Source: an uncultured Curtobacterium sp. (GTDB taxonomy: Bacteria > Actinomycetota > Actinomycetes > Actinomycetales > Microbacteriaceae). From it: a stretch of DNA of 64,000 nt. This document shows positions 8,793-16,590 of this stretch, in pieces; the stretch's first letter is position 1, and every line of letters starts with the position of its first letter. Made by a program: the position numbers and the translations under genes. Where the stretch lies: contig CAJYUW010000023.1 in assembly GCA_913778205.1 (NCBI GenBank), forward strand, positions 33,046 to 97,045, written 5' to 3'. The notes beneath the pieces were generated by a model. The model saw nothing but the letters and a program-made list of their open reading frames with translations. It was not told the origin of the DNA and ran no database searches.

Positions 8793-9866
8793 GTGGCTCT
8801 CACCATCGGAATCGTCGGTCTCCCGAACGTCGGCAAGTCGACCCTGTTCAACGCCCTGACCAAGAACCAGGTCCTCGCCGCGAACTACCCGTTCGCGACG
8901 ATCGAGCCGAACGTCGGCGTGGTGAACCTGCCCGACCCGCGGCTCGACCAGCTCGCCGACCTCTTCCACTCGGAGAAGACCGTGCCCGCGCCCGTGTCGT
9001 TCGTCGACATCGCCGGCATCGTCAAGGGCGCGAGCGAAGGTGAAGGCCTCGGCAACAAGTTCCTCGCGAACATCCGCGAAGCCGACGCCATCGCTCAGGT
9101 CGTGCGCGGCTTCGCCGACGACGACGTCGTGCACGTGGCGAACAAGGTGTCGCCGAAGGACGACCTCGAGGTCATCAACACCGAGCTGATCCTCGCGGAC
9201 ATGGAGACCATCGACAAGGCGCTCCCGCGCTACGAGAAGATGCTCAAGCTCAAGCAGGCCGAGCCGATCGTGCTCGAGACCGCTCGTGAAGCCCGCGCCG
9301 CGCTCGAGCAGGGAACCCTGCTGTCGGCCACCTCGATCGACCTCGAGCCCATCCGTGAGCTCGGGCTGCTCTCCGCGAAGCCGTTCATCTTCGTGTTCAA
9401 CGTCGACGAGGCCGTGCTCACCGACGAGTCCCGCAAGGCCGAGCTCTCCGCGCTCGTCGCCCCCGCGCAGGCCGTGTTCCTCGACGCGAAGATCGAGTCC
9501 GAGCTCATCGACCTCGACCCGGCGGACGCCGCCGAGCTCCTCGAGTCCACCGGCCAGACCGAGTCCGGGCTCGACCAGCTCGCACGCATCGGGTTCGACA
9601 CCCTCGGACTGCAGACGTACCTCACGGCCGGGCCCAAGGAGTCGCGGGCGTGGACGATCGGCAAGGGGTGGAAGGCGCCCCAGGCTGCCGGGGTCATCCA
9701 CACCGACTTCGAGAAGGGCTTCATTAAGGCCGAGGTCATCTCGTTCGAGGACCTCATCGCGGCCGGCTCGATCGCCGAGGCCCGTGCGCAGGGCAAGGCG
9801 CGGATCGAGGGCAAGGACTACGTCATGCAGGACGGCGACGTGGTGGAGTTCCGCTTCAACAACTAG
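8793..9866 (+). CDS. ychF: redox-regulated P-loop ATPase YchF/OLA1
   Basis: A 357-residue Obg-family NTPase of standard length. The P-loop is GLPNVGKST (residues 9-17). G3 lies in [11 protein letters not shown], and the usual NKxD is replaced by NVDE, the YchF change that shifts preference to ATP. A coiled-coil insertion and a C-terminal TGS domain follow. The protein binds ribosomes and is involved in translation stress. GTG at 8793 is chosen because TAGGCT at 8779-8784 lies eight bases before it, fitting a leaderless transcript. Confidence 0.96.
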   Translation: MALTIGIVGLPNVGKSTLFNALTKNQVLAANYPFATIEPNVGVVNLPDPRLDQLADLFHSEKTVPAPVSFVDIAGIVKGASEGEGLGNKFLANIREADAIAQVVRGFADDDVVHVANKVSPKDDLEVINTELILADMETIDKALPRYEKMLKLKQAEPIVLETAREARAALEQGTLLSATSIDLEPIRELGLLSAKPFIFVFNVDEAVLTDESRKAELSALVAPAQAVFLDAKIESELIDLDPADAAELLESTGQTESGLDQLARIGFDTLGLQTYLTAGPKESRAWTIGKGWKAPQAAGVIHTDFEKGFIKAEVISFEDLIAAGSIAEARAQGKARIEGKDYVMQDGDVVEFRFNN

Positions 9867-9895
9867 TCGGTTGCCGAGACGAGCGAGGTCCGTAC

Positions 9896-9934
9896 GACAC
9901 TGCGCCCAGGCTCCAGGAGCCGGGGCGCAGTGTC
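9896..9934. terminator. hairpin terminator after ychF
   Basis: The 11-base arm GACACTGCGCC pairs with GGCGCAGTGTC at 9924-9934 across a 17-base loop that can itself pair in part. It lies 30 bases after the ychF stop and would also serve the convergent nuclease gene. Confidence 0.65.
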
Positions 9935-9980
9935 GTTCAGGCCTGCAGTGTCGTTCAGGCCTGCAGTGTCGTTCGGGCGT
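9927..9980. repeat. 18-base tandem repeat, three copies
   Basis: The unit GCAGTGTCGTTCAGGCCT occurs at 9927 and 9945, with a third slightly changed copy at 9963. The first copy overlaps the 3' arm of the ychF terminator, so the array looks like local duplication of the terminator's edge. Confidence 0.85.
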
Positions 9981-9997
9981 GATGACCCGTGGCGTGC

Positions 9998-10897
9998 TCA
10001 GCTCGCGTAGGGCCAGTACCGGAAGGTCGTCTGCTCGCCCCGCTTCTTCTCCGGGAGACGGTGGCCGTACGCTCCGACGATCTCCTCGTACAGAATGCCC
10101 TCGCGCACGACCTCGAACCGGAACCCGCTCCGGCGGTCGGTGCCCGATCCTCGGTGTTCCCACGAGCCCGGGACGATCCGGAGGAGTGCACGGGTCACAC
10201 CGCGATGAGCGGCGACCGCGTACTCGATCCCGTGTCGCGCGACCGTGGCCTCGGCGAACTTGAACCACTTCGATGCCGACTGGCCGATCTCCTCGCCGTG
10301 CTGCTCGCGCTCCGTCCGGGGGAGCCACTCCGCCTTGTAGCCGTAGCCGTCCAGGACCGACCCGTCGATCGCCTCTTCCCGGCTGGTGACCCACGGGCCG
10401 AGCGTCACGATGAGCAGGGGCTCCTCGGTCTGGAGTGGCGGCGCTGCCATCTCTTCGACGAGGTCCTGCAACCGCATCATCCCGTGCCCCCTGGCCGACT
10501 CCCGTCGAGCGTTCGTGAGCTGCGCGGCGTGTGCTCCGGGCAACCGCACGCTTCCGGGCGCCTGTGCGAGCACCGGCATCGAGCGGAGCAGATCGATGCA
10601 AGCCGCCTCGACGGACGTGTACTCGGGATCGGAACCCATCCCGTACCGCAGGATCCAGATCTCCGGCTCATCTCCGAGTTCGCGGATCGCGTTGATCTTG
10701 GCGATCTTGCTCCCTGTGGCCTCGGAGTCGCTGGTCAGCAGTGCTTCCCGACCGTGGGCTGCGAACCGCTCGCCCTGCCCTTTCCCGACGTAGAACGGCA
10801 CGCCCGTCGCCGGGTCGACGAGCATGTAGACGTAGCGCCCGAGCTCGTCCGCGACCTGTTGCTGGATCGCCGGCTCGATGGTGACCGGTGCTGTCAT
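9998..10897 (-). CDS. GIY-YIG nuclease of the LEM-3-like type
   Basis: A 299-residue protein. The N-terminal GIY-YIG domain runs about 20-110: YVYMLVDP, FYVGKGQGERFAAH (residues 35-48), then a helical segment with Glu97 in SVEAACIDLL as the candidate catalytic acid. This pattern resembles LEM-3-type GIY-YIG nucleases. The C-terminal two thirds are not recognised. Base composition is somewhat lower in GC than its neighbours, which hints at transfer. No partner gene for a restriction or defence system is adjacent. Nuclease activity is inferred from the motif. Confidence 0.75.
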   Translation of the reverse strand: MTAPVTIEPAIQQQVADELGRYVYMLVDPATGVPFYVGKGQGERFAAHGREALLTSDSEATGSKIAKINAIRELGDEPEIWILRYGMGSDPEYTSVEAACIDLLRSMPVLAQAPGSVRLPGAHAAQLTNARRESARGHGMMRLQDLVEEMAAPPLQTEEPLLIVTLGPWVTSREEAIDGSVLDGYGYKAEWLPRTEREQHGEEIGQSASKWFKFAEATVARHGIEYAVAAHRGVTRALLRIVPGSWEHRGSGTDRRSGFRFEVVREGILYEEIVGAYGHRLPEKKRGEQTTFRYWPYAS

Positions 10898-11006
10898 GGA
10901 GTTTCCCCATTGTCTTGATGTTTACTCAACAAGCGTAGGGGAGTGCGTCGGGGAAGTCGCGCGGGGCGCGCTGAGTCCTCGTGTCAGCGCCGGCCCCGTC
11001 CACGGG

Positions 11007-11312
11007 TCACTCGGCGACCTCGTGCATGTTCTGCGCCTGCCAGCCCTCCGGCACGGTGCTCCGGTACGCGGCCAGTGCGGCGTCGTAGCTGGGCCCCGTG
11101 GCCTCGTGCGGCCGGAGTGCGGTCGAGCGGGCGATCGCCCGCACGGTGGACTCGCCCGTCGCCTTGCTCGTCACGGTGTTGACCTGCAGCAGCTGGAACC
11201 CGTCGAGGTCGAGCGCCGCGATCGCCGCCTCGCGCGCCTCGCCGATGGTGGCGCCGCTGCCCTCTGCCTCGCGGGTCTCGGTCGATCGCAGGGTGCCTCG
11301 CAGTGTCGTCAC
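11007..11312 (-). CDS. hypothetical protein, 101 residues
   Basis: A 101-residue soluble protein with no family I recognise. It has an alternating acidic/Ala-rich composition and ends GWQAQNMHEVAE. A segment TIGEAREAAIAALDLDGFQLL looks like a small alpha/beta fold. The GTG start at 11312 has a CATACT box six bases upstream, consistent with a leaderless transcript. It is divergent from the DUF2510 gene at 11366. Confidence 0.6.
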   Translation of the reverse strand: MTTLRGTLRSTETREAEGSGATIGEAREAAIAALDLDGFQLLQVNTVTSKATGESTVRAIARSTALRPHEATGPSYDAALAAYRSTVPEGWQAQNMHEVAE

Positions 11313-11365
11313 CGTTCCAGTATGGCGGGCTGACGGCGGGTGCCGGTGTGCACCAGGATGAGCGC

Positions 11366-11755
11366 ATGACGAACGTGCAGCCAGGGTGGTACGACGACGG
11401 ATCCGGCACGATGCGGTGGTGGGACGGGAGCGCGTGGACCGAGCAGGTGCAGCCCGCGGGAACTCCGTCGCCGGGCATCGGGGGAGTCCTCGACCGCATC
11501 CAGGCAGAGGCGAACGCGGGCGCGCAACCCCGGACGGCTCCCGCCGGCATGAGCTACGTGGTGCTGCAGGTCGTACTCAAGGAGAAGTTCTTCGGCACCG
11601 GCTCCGGCAACCTGACGGAGCTGGAGCGGGCGATCAACCAGCAGGCGGCGCTCGGCTACCGCCTGCACACGATCACGACGTCGTCCTCGGGCAGCACGGG
11701 CTTCGGTGGTGGCGACCGCATCCAGGCGACGATGGTGTTCGAGAAGCTGGTCTGA
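11366..11755 (+). CDS. DUF2510-containing protein with DUF4177-like tail
   Basis: A 129-residue protein. The N-terminus WYDDGSGTMRWWDGSAWTEQ is a DUF2510 motif, common in actinobacterial membrane-associated proteins. Residues about 65-129 (YVVLQVVLKEKF through MVFEKLV) look like a DUF4177-type small domain. No membrane segment is seen. ATG at 11366 is preferred because the domain begins four residues later, although the frame is open from 11303. Function unknown. Confidence 0.75.
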   Translation: MTNVQPGWYDDGSGTMRWWDGSAWTEQVQPAGTPSPGIGGVLDRIQAEANAGAQPRTAPAGMSYVVLQVVLKEKFFGTGSGNLTELERAINQQAALGYRLHTITTSSSGSTGFGGGDRIQATMVFEKLV

Positions 11756-11865
11756 CCCGGCAGCGTGCCACCGATCGGGTCCCCGTGGCGGAGCCCGGTG
11801 CCGCCGCGCTAGGTTGGCGCTGATCACCGACCGTGGCCATCACCGAGAGCGACCAGGAGGGTGCC

Positions 11866-12327
11866 ATGTCGTACGTCGTCGACTTCATGGACGTGTCGAC
11901 CGTCGGGCTGGAGTCGTCGCCCGTGGCCAAGGCGCTCGCCGGGCTCCGGGCGAACGAGGCCAGGTACTTCGCGAACAAGTACGACCACGCCTTCACGACG
12001 GAACCCGCTGCCGACGTCCCGGAACTCGTGGAGTACGTCGCGCGGGTGCTCCACGAGCGCGACATCGCGATCGCGGCGACGCCGCTCGAAGCGACCGACT
12101 TCGAGGTCGAGGGTGTCCGCTGGACCTACGTCTTCTACGAGTCCGGACTGTCGATCAACGTGCTGTACACGCTCGAGCCGGGCGGCAAGCGAGCCGTGGG
12201 CTTCAAGCTGTCGGACGGCATGGAGGTGCCCGACGAGCTAGCCGAGAAGTTCAGGTTCGTCCGGCAGCGGTCGAAGCTCGCGGGCACGATCCGCGGCTCC
12301 TACTTCGTCGTCAAGGGAGAGTACTGA
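11866..12327 (+). CDS. hypothetical protein, 153 residues
   Basis: A 153-residue soluble protein beginning MSYVVDFMDVSTVG. I recognise no family. It looks like a compact alpha/beta protein, with a basic C-terminus ending RGSYFVVKGEY. ATG 11866 is chosen over GTG 11833 because a perfect AGGAGG lies five bases before it. A TAGGTT box further upstream (11811) could be its -10. It converges with the toxin-antitoxin remnant. Confidence 0.7.
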   Translation: MSYVVDFMDVSTVGLESSPVAKALAGLRANEARYFANKYDHAFTTEPAADVPELVEYVARVLHERDIAIAATPLEATDFEVEGVRWTYVFYESGLSINVLYTLEPGGKRAVGFKLSDGMEVPDELAEKFRFVRQRSKLAGTIRGSYFVVKGEY

Positions 12328-12351
12328 GCGTCTTCCCGCACACCCCAGACC

Positions 12352-12592
12352 TCAGTCGAGGATCGCCGTGATGACGGCTGGGATGCGATGTTCGACCACA
12401 TCCCAGACGATCTCCTTCTTCGCCGTTGTTCCGGGTCCGGCGGGGAGCCGACCGACGAGGTCATCGAGGTGGATGATCAGCGCCTGCGCGGCTCGGTACG
12501 TGAGGATCCGCTGCGCGTCGAACGCCATCCGCCCAGCGTTCGACCTGCTTCGCCTCGGCGACCCGGGGAACCGGTCGGAAGCGCCCGGTCAC
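12352..12592 (-). pseudogene. decayed HepT-like (HEPN) toxin gene
   Basis: Directly after the XRE-MNT antitoxin, a GTG at 12592-12590 overlaps the antitoxin stop and opens a frame reading VTGRFRPVPRVAEAKQVERW. The continuation appears in another frame: MAFDAQRILTYRAAQALIIH, then LDDLVGRLP, and finally EIVWDVVEHRIPAVITAIL before TGA at 12354-12352. The ends match HepT/DUF86 toxins. The segment that should hold the catalytic R-x4-6-H between GRLP and EIVWD is missing. So a frameshift and an internal deletion have both hit the toxin. Reading assembled by eye. Confidence 0.55.
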
Positions 12593-13053
12593 AACGGAAC
12601 CGCCTCGGTCAGGATGTGCGCGAAGTGCAGGTCGTCACCGATGTCGTCCGTCAGGAGGTCGACCTCGAACCCGGTCCTCGCTTCGACGGCGTGGGCGAAG
12701 CCACCGAGGTCGAAGAGCGATGCTCCCGGAACGAGCTCCACGAGCAGGTCGATGTCGCTGTCAGCCGTGTCGGTTCCGCGGACGGCCGAGCCGAAGACTC
12801 GAACGTTCGTCAGGTGATGCCGACCCGCCTCCGCGACGTTGTCGTCCGCGTAGACACTCAGCGGGATGCTCGGCCGTGTCCGGGCGGCGCGCAAGATGCG
12901 TTCGAGCGACTCCGCTCGCGGCTGCTGCCGTCCGCTTTCGTAGGCCGAGATCGTGGGCTGCTGCATGTGTGCCGCAGACGCGAGGGCCTTCTGGGACATC
13001 CCGACGTCCTGTCGTGCACGCCGGATCAGCTCTGCAGCCCGGTCAGTGCGCAT
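12589..13053 (-). CDS. XRE-MNT antitoxin (HTH plus nucleotidyltransferase)
   Basis: A 154-residue fusion. Residues about 5-55 form an XRE helix-turn-helix (MSQKALASAAHMQQPTISAY). Residues about 80-154 form a minimal nucleotidyltransferase with VRVFGSAVRGTDTADSDIDL, the GSxxRG...DxD signature. In HEPN/MNT modules such proteins AMPylate and silence a HepT RNase. Here the toxin next to it is broken while this frame stays intact. An inverted repeat right upstream probably serves autoregulation. A GGAGGGA box precedes the ATG. Confidence 0.85.
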   Translation of the reverse strand: MRTDRAAELIRRARQDVGMSQKALASAAHMQQPTISAYESGRQQPRAESLERILRAARTRPSIPLSVYADDNVAEAGRHHLTNVRVFGSAVRGTDTADSDIDLLVELVPGASLFDLGGFAHAVEARTGFEVDLLTDDIGDDLHFAHILTEAVPL

Positions 13054-13055
13054 GC

Positions 13056-13076
13056 GTCCCTCCCATAGCGAGGGAC
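13056..13076. promoter_or_regulatory. inverted repeat at the antitoxin promoter
   Basis: GTCCCTC (13056-13062) and GAGGGAC (13070-13076) form a perfect 7-base inverted repeat with a seven-base centre, immediately upstream of the antitoxin start. On the minus strand the centre contains TATGGG, a -10-like box. This is a likely operator for the antitoxin's own XRE domain. Confidence 0.5.
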
Positions 13077-13116
13077 CATACCGCGCGCGGCGGCGAGGGC
13101 ACGCTGAGGAACCTCG

Positions 13117-13314
13117 CTACCGCCCGCTCCAGCGCACCCACGCCTGGACCTGCGCGCGAGCACCCTCGAGTGACGAGTGCGCACCGCGGATCGAGCGGTC
13201 CGGCGACGAGACGACGTACTGGCGAGCACGGGTGACCTCGCACAGCGGGTCCGCACCGAACGACACCTTCCAGTGGTCCTCGGCGTCCCTGACCCACTCC
13301 AGACGGTTCGGCAT
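13117..13314 (-). CDS. hypothetical small protein, 65 residues
   Basis: A 65-residue basic protein starting MPNRLEWVRDAEDHWKVSFG. The frame is open further upstream, but ATG 13314 has an AGGGAG box five bases before it. It is rich in Arg and Trp and ends AQVQAWVRWSGR. No family recognised. Its small size keeps confidence moderate. Confidence 0.5.
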   Translation of the reverse strand: MPNRLEWVRDAEDHWKVSFGADPLCEVTRARQYVVSSPDRSIRGAHSSLEGARAQVQAWVRWSGR

Positions 13315-13492
13315 GTCGGCTCCCTGATCTCCGGCTCGGTCCTGCGGTCCCGTTGGACAGTAGCCGCCGGCGCCGGTGAATCCGGGGGACAACGATCAGG
13401 AACGACGAAGCGCGCCGCCGGCGGACCGGCGACGCGCTGCAAGGGATCGAGCCCGAGCTCGGGCCAGGGTCCGGCCCGACCGAGACCTCGGC

Positions 13493-13795
13493 TCAGGCGG
13501 CGAGCAGGAGCTCCCCGGCGCTGACGTCCTGCGCCTGCAGGAGCGTCCGGCTGGCCTCACCGCGCCAGGAGCGTCCGGGGACGGTCCACCCGGCCTCGCC
13601 GCGGACCTCGACGCGATCGCCCGCCGAGACGGGGAACGCGAGGTCGTCGGCGTCGATCCGGACGAGGTACTCCCGGCCGGTCCAGACGTCGCGGACCGGG
13701 AACTCGGCGATGTTGTCCGGGGTGGTGCGGGGCGCGGTGAGTGCGGTCCCGATGATGCTCAGTCGGTCGTTGCCGACGATGGTGTTCGTGTTCAT
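13493..13795 (-). CDS. hypothetical protein, 100 residues
   Basis: A 100-residue protein beginning MNTNTIVGNDRLSIIGTALT. It looks like an all-beta fold with EFPVRDVWTGREYLVRIDAD and RVEVRGEAGWTV, and ends in a small hydrophobic tail GELLLAA. No signal peptide. A GAGGAAG box precedes the ATG. The 260 bases upstream, to the next gene at 14057, hold no gene I can support. Function unknown. Confidence 0.6.
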   Translation of the reverse strand: MNTNTIVGNDRLSIIGTALTAPRTTPDNIAEFPVRDVWTGREYLVRIDADDLAFPVSAGDRVEVRGEAGWTVPGRSWRGEASRTLLQAQDVSAGELLLAA

Positions 13796-14056
13796 GGTGC
13801 TGGTCTTCCTCAGTCGTTCGGCGCCGTCGCGTCGTCCGCTGGTCGCTCCGTGACTTCGTGGTCCGGTCGTCCGCGGTGGCCGCTGGCGCGCACGCCGTTC
13901 GTCGACGTGCGACTCGTCCGTCTGGACGAGGGTGGTCTCGGGGGAATGCGATCCCGGTTGGATCGGTGTCGAGACGGTCGGTGTGCGCGAGTCAGATGGG
14001 TTCGCTGCAGTGCACCAAGGGAACACTATACGGGGCAGGTCGGGAGAAGTCCAGGT

Positions 14057-14665
14057 TCACGCCAGGAACGCGTCCCACCGCGCACCGCCGGCGACGACGT
14101 TGCCCGAGCGGTCGAGGCGCGCTGCGGCGGACGACGGGTCCCGATCGGCCTGACCGTGGACGAGGGCAGCGAACGACGTGGAGAAGTCCAGCCGCGGCAG
14201 GGCGTCGGCGACCGCTCGGAGCACGGCCTCGGGGACACGGTCGAAGCCGGTGCCGGAGACGTCGAGCGAGGTGGCCACCTCGAGGAGGTGTCCCTCCACG
14301 TCGAGGTCCGGGTCGACCGCGGTCCACATGTGCCGCTCGATCACCGCTCCGACCCGACGGGCACGGCCGGCGTCCCAGCCTGCGCCGAGGGCGAAGACCG
14401 TCCCGACAGCGCCACCGGCGGCCTCGAACGCGACGGCGTGCGCGTCGAACGACGGCGTGAGGCCGAGGTCGTGCAGCACCGCCGAGACGAAGAGCAGCTC
14501 CCGGTCCGGTTCGAGCCCGGTGGACGACGCGATGACGGACCCCCACGCCCACGAGCGCAGACAGTGGTTCACGAGCGCCGGTGGCGACCACGCCCGGAGG
14601 ACGTCCAGGGCGCGTGCCGCCACCGGGGTGGGCGGGGCGAGCAGGGCGTCGACGTCGATGGGCAC
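14057..14665 (-). CDS. HD-domain hydrolase
   Basis: A 202-residue HD-superfamily protein. His34 (VNHCLRSWAWG) and His65-Asp66 (SAVLHDLGLT) supply metal ligands, and further His/Asp lie in ERHMWTAVDPDLDVEG. This layout resembles cyanamide hydratase-like and small-molecule HD proteins rather than nucleotide phosphohydrolases of the RelA type. GTG 14665 is supported by TACGGT (minus strand of 14672-14677) six bases upstream, a leaderless arrangement. The substrate is unknown. Confidence 0.78.
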   Translation of the reverse strand: MPIDVDALLAPPTPVAARALDVLRAWSPPALVNHCLRSWAWGSVIASSTGLEPDRELLFVSAVLHDLGLTPSFDAHAVAFEAAGGAVGTVFALGAGWDAGRARRVGAVIERHMWTAVDPDLDVEGHLLEVATSLDVSGTGFDRVPEAVLRAVADALPRLDFSTSFAALVHGQADRDPSSAAARLDRSGNVVAGGARWDAFLA

Positions 14666-14821
14666 GGCACGACCGTAGCCCAGTCGGCGGCACGGACCGG
14701 CGTCCTCCTTCCGGGGGGTGGAAACGCCGCTCCTGCGCCCAGTAGGTTCGCAGTGCGTACCGGGTCCCGAGGGGAAGGCCGCCCGACGCTCCCGAGAGGC
14801 GCCTCCCCGTCAGGACCCCCC

Positions 14822-16525
14822 ATGCCCCTCCGCCACCGGTCTGCTCGCCGTTCCCGACTCGCTGCTGCCCTCGTGGTCGCCGTCGCCGTGAGCCTCGTCC
14901 CGTTCGCCCTCGCGGCTCCGGCCCGGGCGACCGGGTCCGGCACCGTCTCCGGTCGGATCACGGCCGACACCCGGCCCGTGGCCCACTCGGTCGTGGAGCT
15001 CACGGCCGTCGGACGCGAGGCGCACTCCTGCTACGAGTTGTGCAGCGGGACCCAGCTCTTCGCCCTCACCGACGCGAACGGCCGGTACACGATCAAGGAC
15101 GTGCCGCACCGGACCTACACGCTGCTGGCGTCGAGCCCCGACCAGTACCACGCCAACACCTACCTCGGCGGCGCCTCCACGATCGAGGGCGGCAAGCGCA
15201 TCACCACCGGCGGCACCCTCACGGGCGTCGACGTCAGCCTGGTCACCGCCGCGACGCTCGACGGCACCGTGACCGCCGCCGACGCCGGCGCGCTCCACGG
15301 AACTGTCCAGGTCGAACTCTGGTCGCAGTACCACGGGCACTGGCACTGGGTCACCGAGAGCGGCGGCTACGGCGCCTTCGCCAGACCGGGCACCGCATCC
15401 GACCCCGGCCGGTTCTCGCTCGGCGGGGTCATGCCGGGCACGTACAAGCTCCAGTTCCTCAGCGACGACAACGACCCGTCCCACGTCGCCACGACCTGGT
15501 GGGGCGGTCGGAACATCACCGAGGCGAAGACCGTCACGGTGCGGGCCGGCGACGACCTCGACGGCTTCGACGTCGCGGTCGGGACCGCCTCACTCCGCGG
15601 TGTCGACGCCTCGACGCTCGTGACCGGTCCGGACCGCTGGCGGGTGAGCGCCGCCGTCACCGAGCGTGGCATCCACGACGGCGTCTACACGACCGGCGGA
15701 ACCGTCTTCGTGACCTCGGGTGAGAAGTACCCGGACGCGCTCTCGGCAGCGCCCGCGGCCGCGCAGCAGCACGCGCCGCTGATGCTCACGGCCGGCGGAT
15801 CCCTGCCGGCGGCGACCCGCGCCGAGGTCGTCAGGCTCGAGCCCGCGAGGATCGTGGTCGTCGGGGGCGCGGCGTCCGTCTCGGGCACCGTCTGGGACCA
15901 GCTCCACGCGGCCGCGCCCGCCGCACGGATGACGCGCATCGGCGGACACGACCGGTACGAGGTGTCGCGCAACCTCGACTTCGCGTTCTTCCCGGGCACG
16001 CAGGCGATCATGACGATGGCCGGCGGTCGCAACTTCCCGGACGCCCTGTCCGCGGCGACGGCCGACGGCATCGACCAGCAGCCCCTGCTCCTGGTCGACG
16101 GCCGAGGGACGCCCGACGCCGCGACCGAGCGCTTCCTCGATGCGGAACGGGTCTCGTACGCCACCGTCGTCGGCGGCCAGAACATGATCAGCGACGACTA
16201 CTCGGCGGACTTCCCGGCGCACAGCGACGACGGCGGCACCGGTACCTACGTCCGGGGCAGCACCCGCTACGACACCTCCCGGCAGATCGCCGAGCGGTAC
16301 GTCGGCAGCGCCTCGACCGCTTTCCTCGTCGACGGCGAGGACTTCCCGGACGCTCTCGCCGCCTCGGCGCTCGCCGCGAACGAGGGCGCGCCCCTCATCA
16401 CGACCCTGCCGTCCTGCCTGCAGACGCCGAGCGCCCAGGCGCTCGAACAGCTCGGCGTCACCCGGGTCGTCCGCGTCGGAGGCAGCCTCAGCCCGGCGAT
16501 GGCGCACCTGCCGACCTGCCGCTGA
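14822..16525 (+). CDS. secreted cell-wall-binding (CWB2) repeat protein
   Basis: A 567-residue surface protein. A signal peptide (residues about 1-37, ending APARAT) precedes two CNA-B/carboxypeptidase-regulatory-like beta domains (GTVSGRITADTRPVAHSVVEL, then LDGTVTAADAG). Three cell-wall-binding repeat 2 units follow, each with a YPDALSAAPAA/FPDALSAATAD/FPDALAASALA-type core and VVGG. CWB2 repeats anchor proteins to anionic wall polymers. The frame is open far upstream, but ATG 14822 starts the signal peptide. TAGGTT near 14743 may be the -10. Confidence 0.88.
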   Translation: MPLRHRSARRSRLAAALVVAVAVSLVPFALAAPARATGSGTVSGRITADTRPVAHSVVELTAVGREAHSCYELCSGTQLFALTDANGRYTIKDVPHRTYTLLASSPDQYHANTYLGGASTIEGGKRITTGGTLTGVDVSLVTAATLDGTVTAADAGALHGTVQVELWSQYHGHWHWVTESGGYGAFARPGTASDPGRFSLGGVMPGTYKLQFLSDDNDPSHVATTWWGGRNITEAKTVTVRAGDDLDGFDVAVGTASLRGVDASTLVTGPDRWRVSAAVTERGIHDGVYTTGGTVFVTSGEKYPDALSAAPAAAQQHAPLMLTAGGSLPAATRAEVVRLEPARIVVVGGAASVSGTVWDQLHAAAPAARMTRIGGHDRYEVSRNLDFAFFPGTQAIMTMAGGRNFPDALSAATADGIDQQPLLLVDGRGTPDAATERFLDAERVSYATVVGGQNMISDDYSADFPAHSDDGGTGTYVRGSTRYDTSRQIAERYVGSASTAFLVDGEDFPDALAASALAANEGAPLITTLPSCLQTPSAQALEQLGVTRVVRVGGSLSPAMAHLPTCR

Positions 16526-16536
16526 CGCGGTCCGGG

Positions 16537-16582
16537 ACGGACGGGAGGCACGGTGCGGGCCCGCACCGTGCCTCCCGTCCGT
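16537..16582. terminator. perfect 46-base palindrome between convergent genes
   Basis: An uninterrupted palindrome with 23-base arms centred between 16559 and 16560, arm core ACGGGAGGCACGGTGCGGG. It sits between the stops of the CWB2 gene and the minus-strand gene at 16591, so it can end transcription from both sides. Member of the palindrome family. Confidence 0.8.
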
Positions 16583-16590
16583 CGCCTGGT

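Noticed and set aside
13376..14821. Coding extension upstream of the CWB2 gene
   Set aside because: The frame is open, but the signal peptide begins at 14822, and the extension runs opposite two better-supported minus-strand genes.
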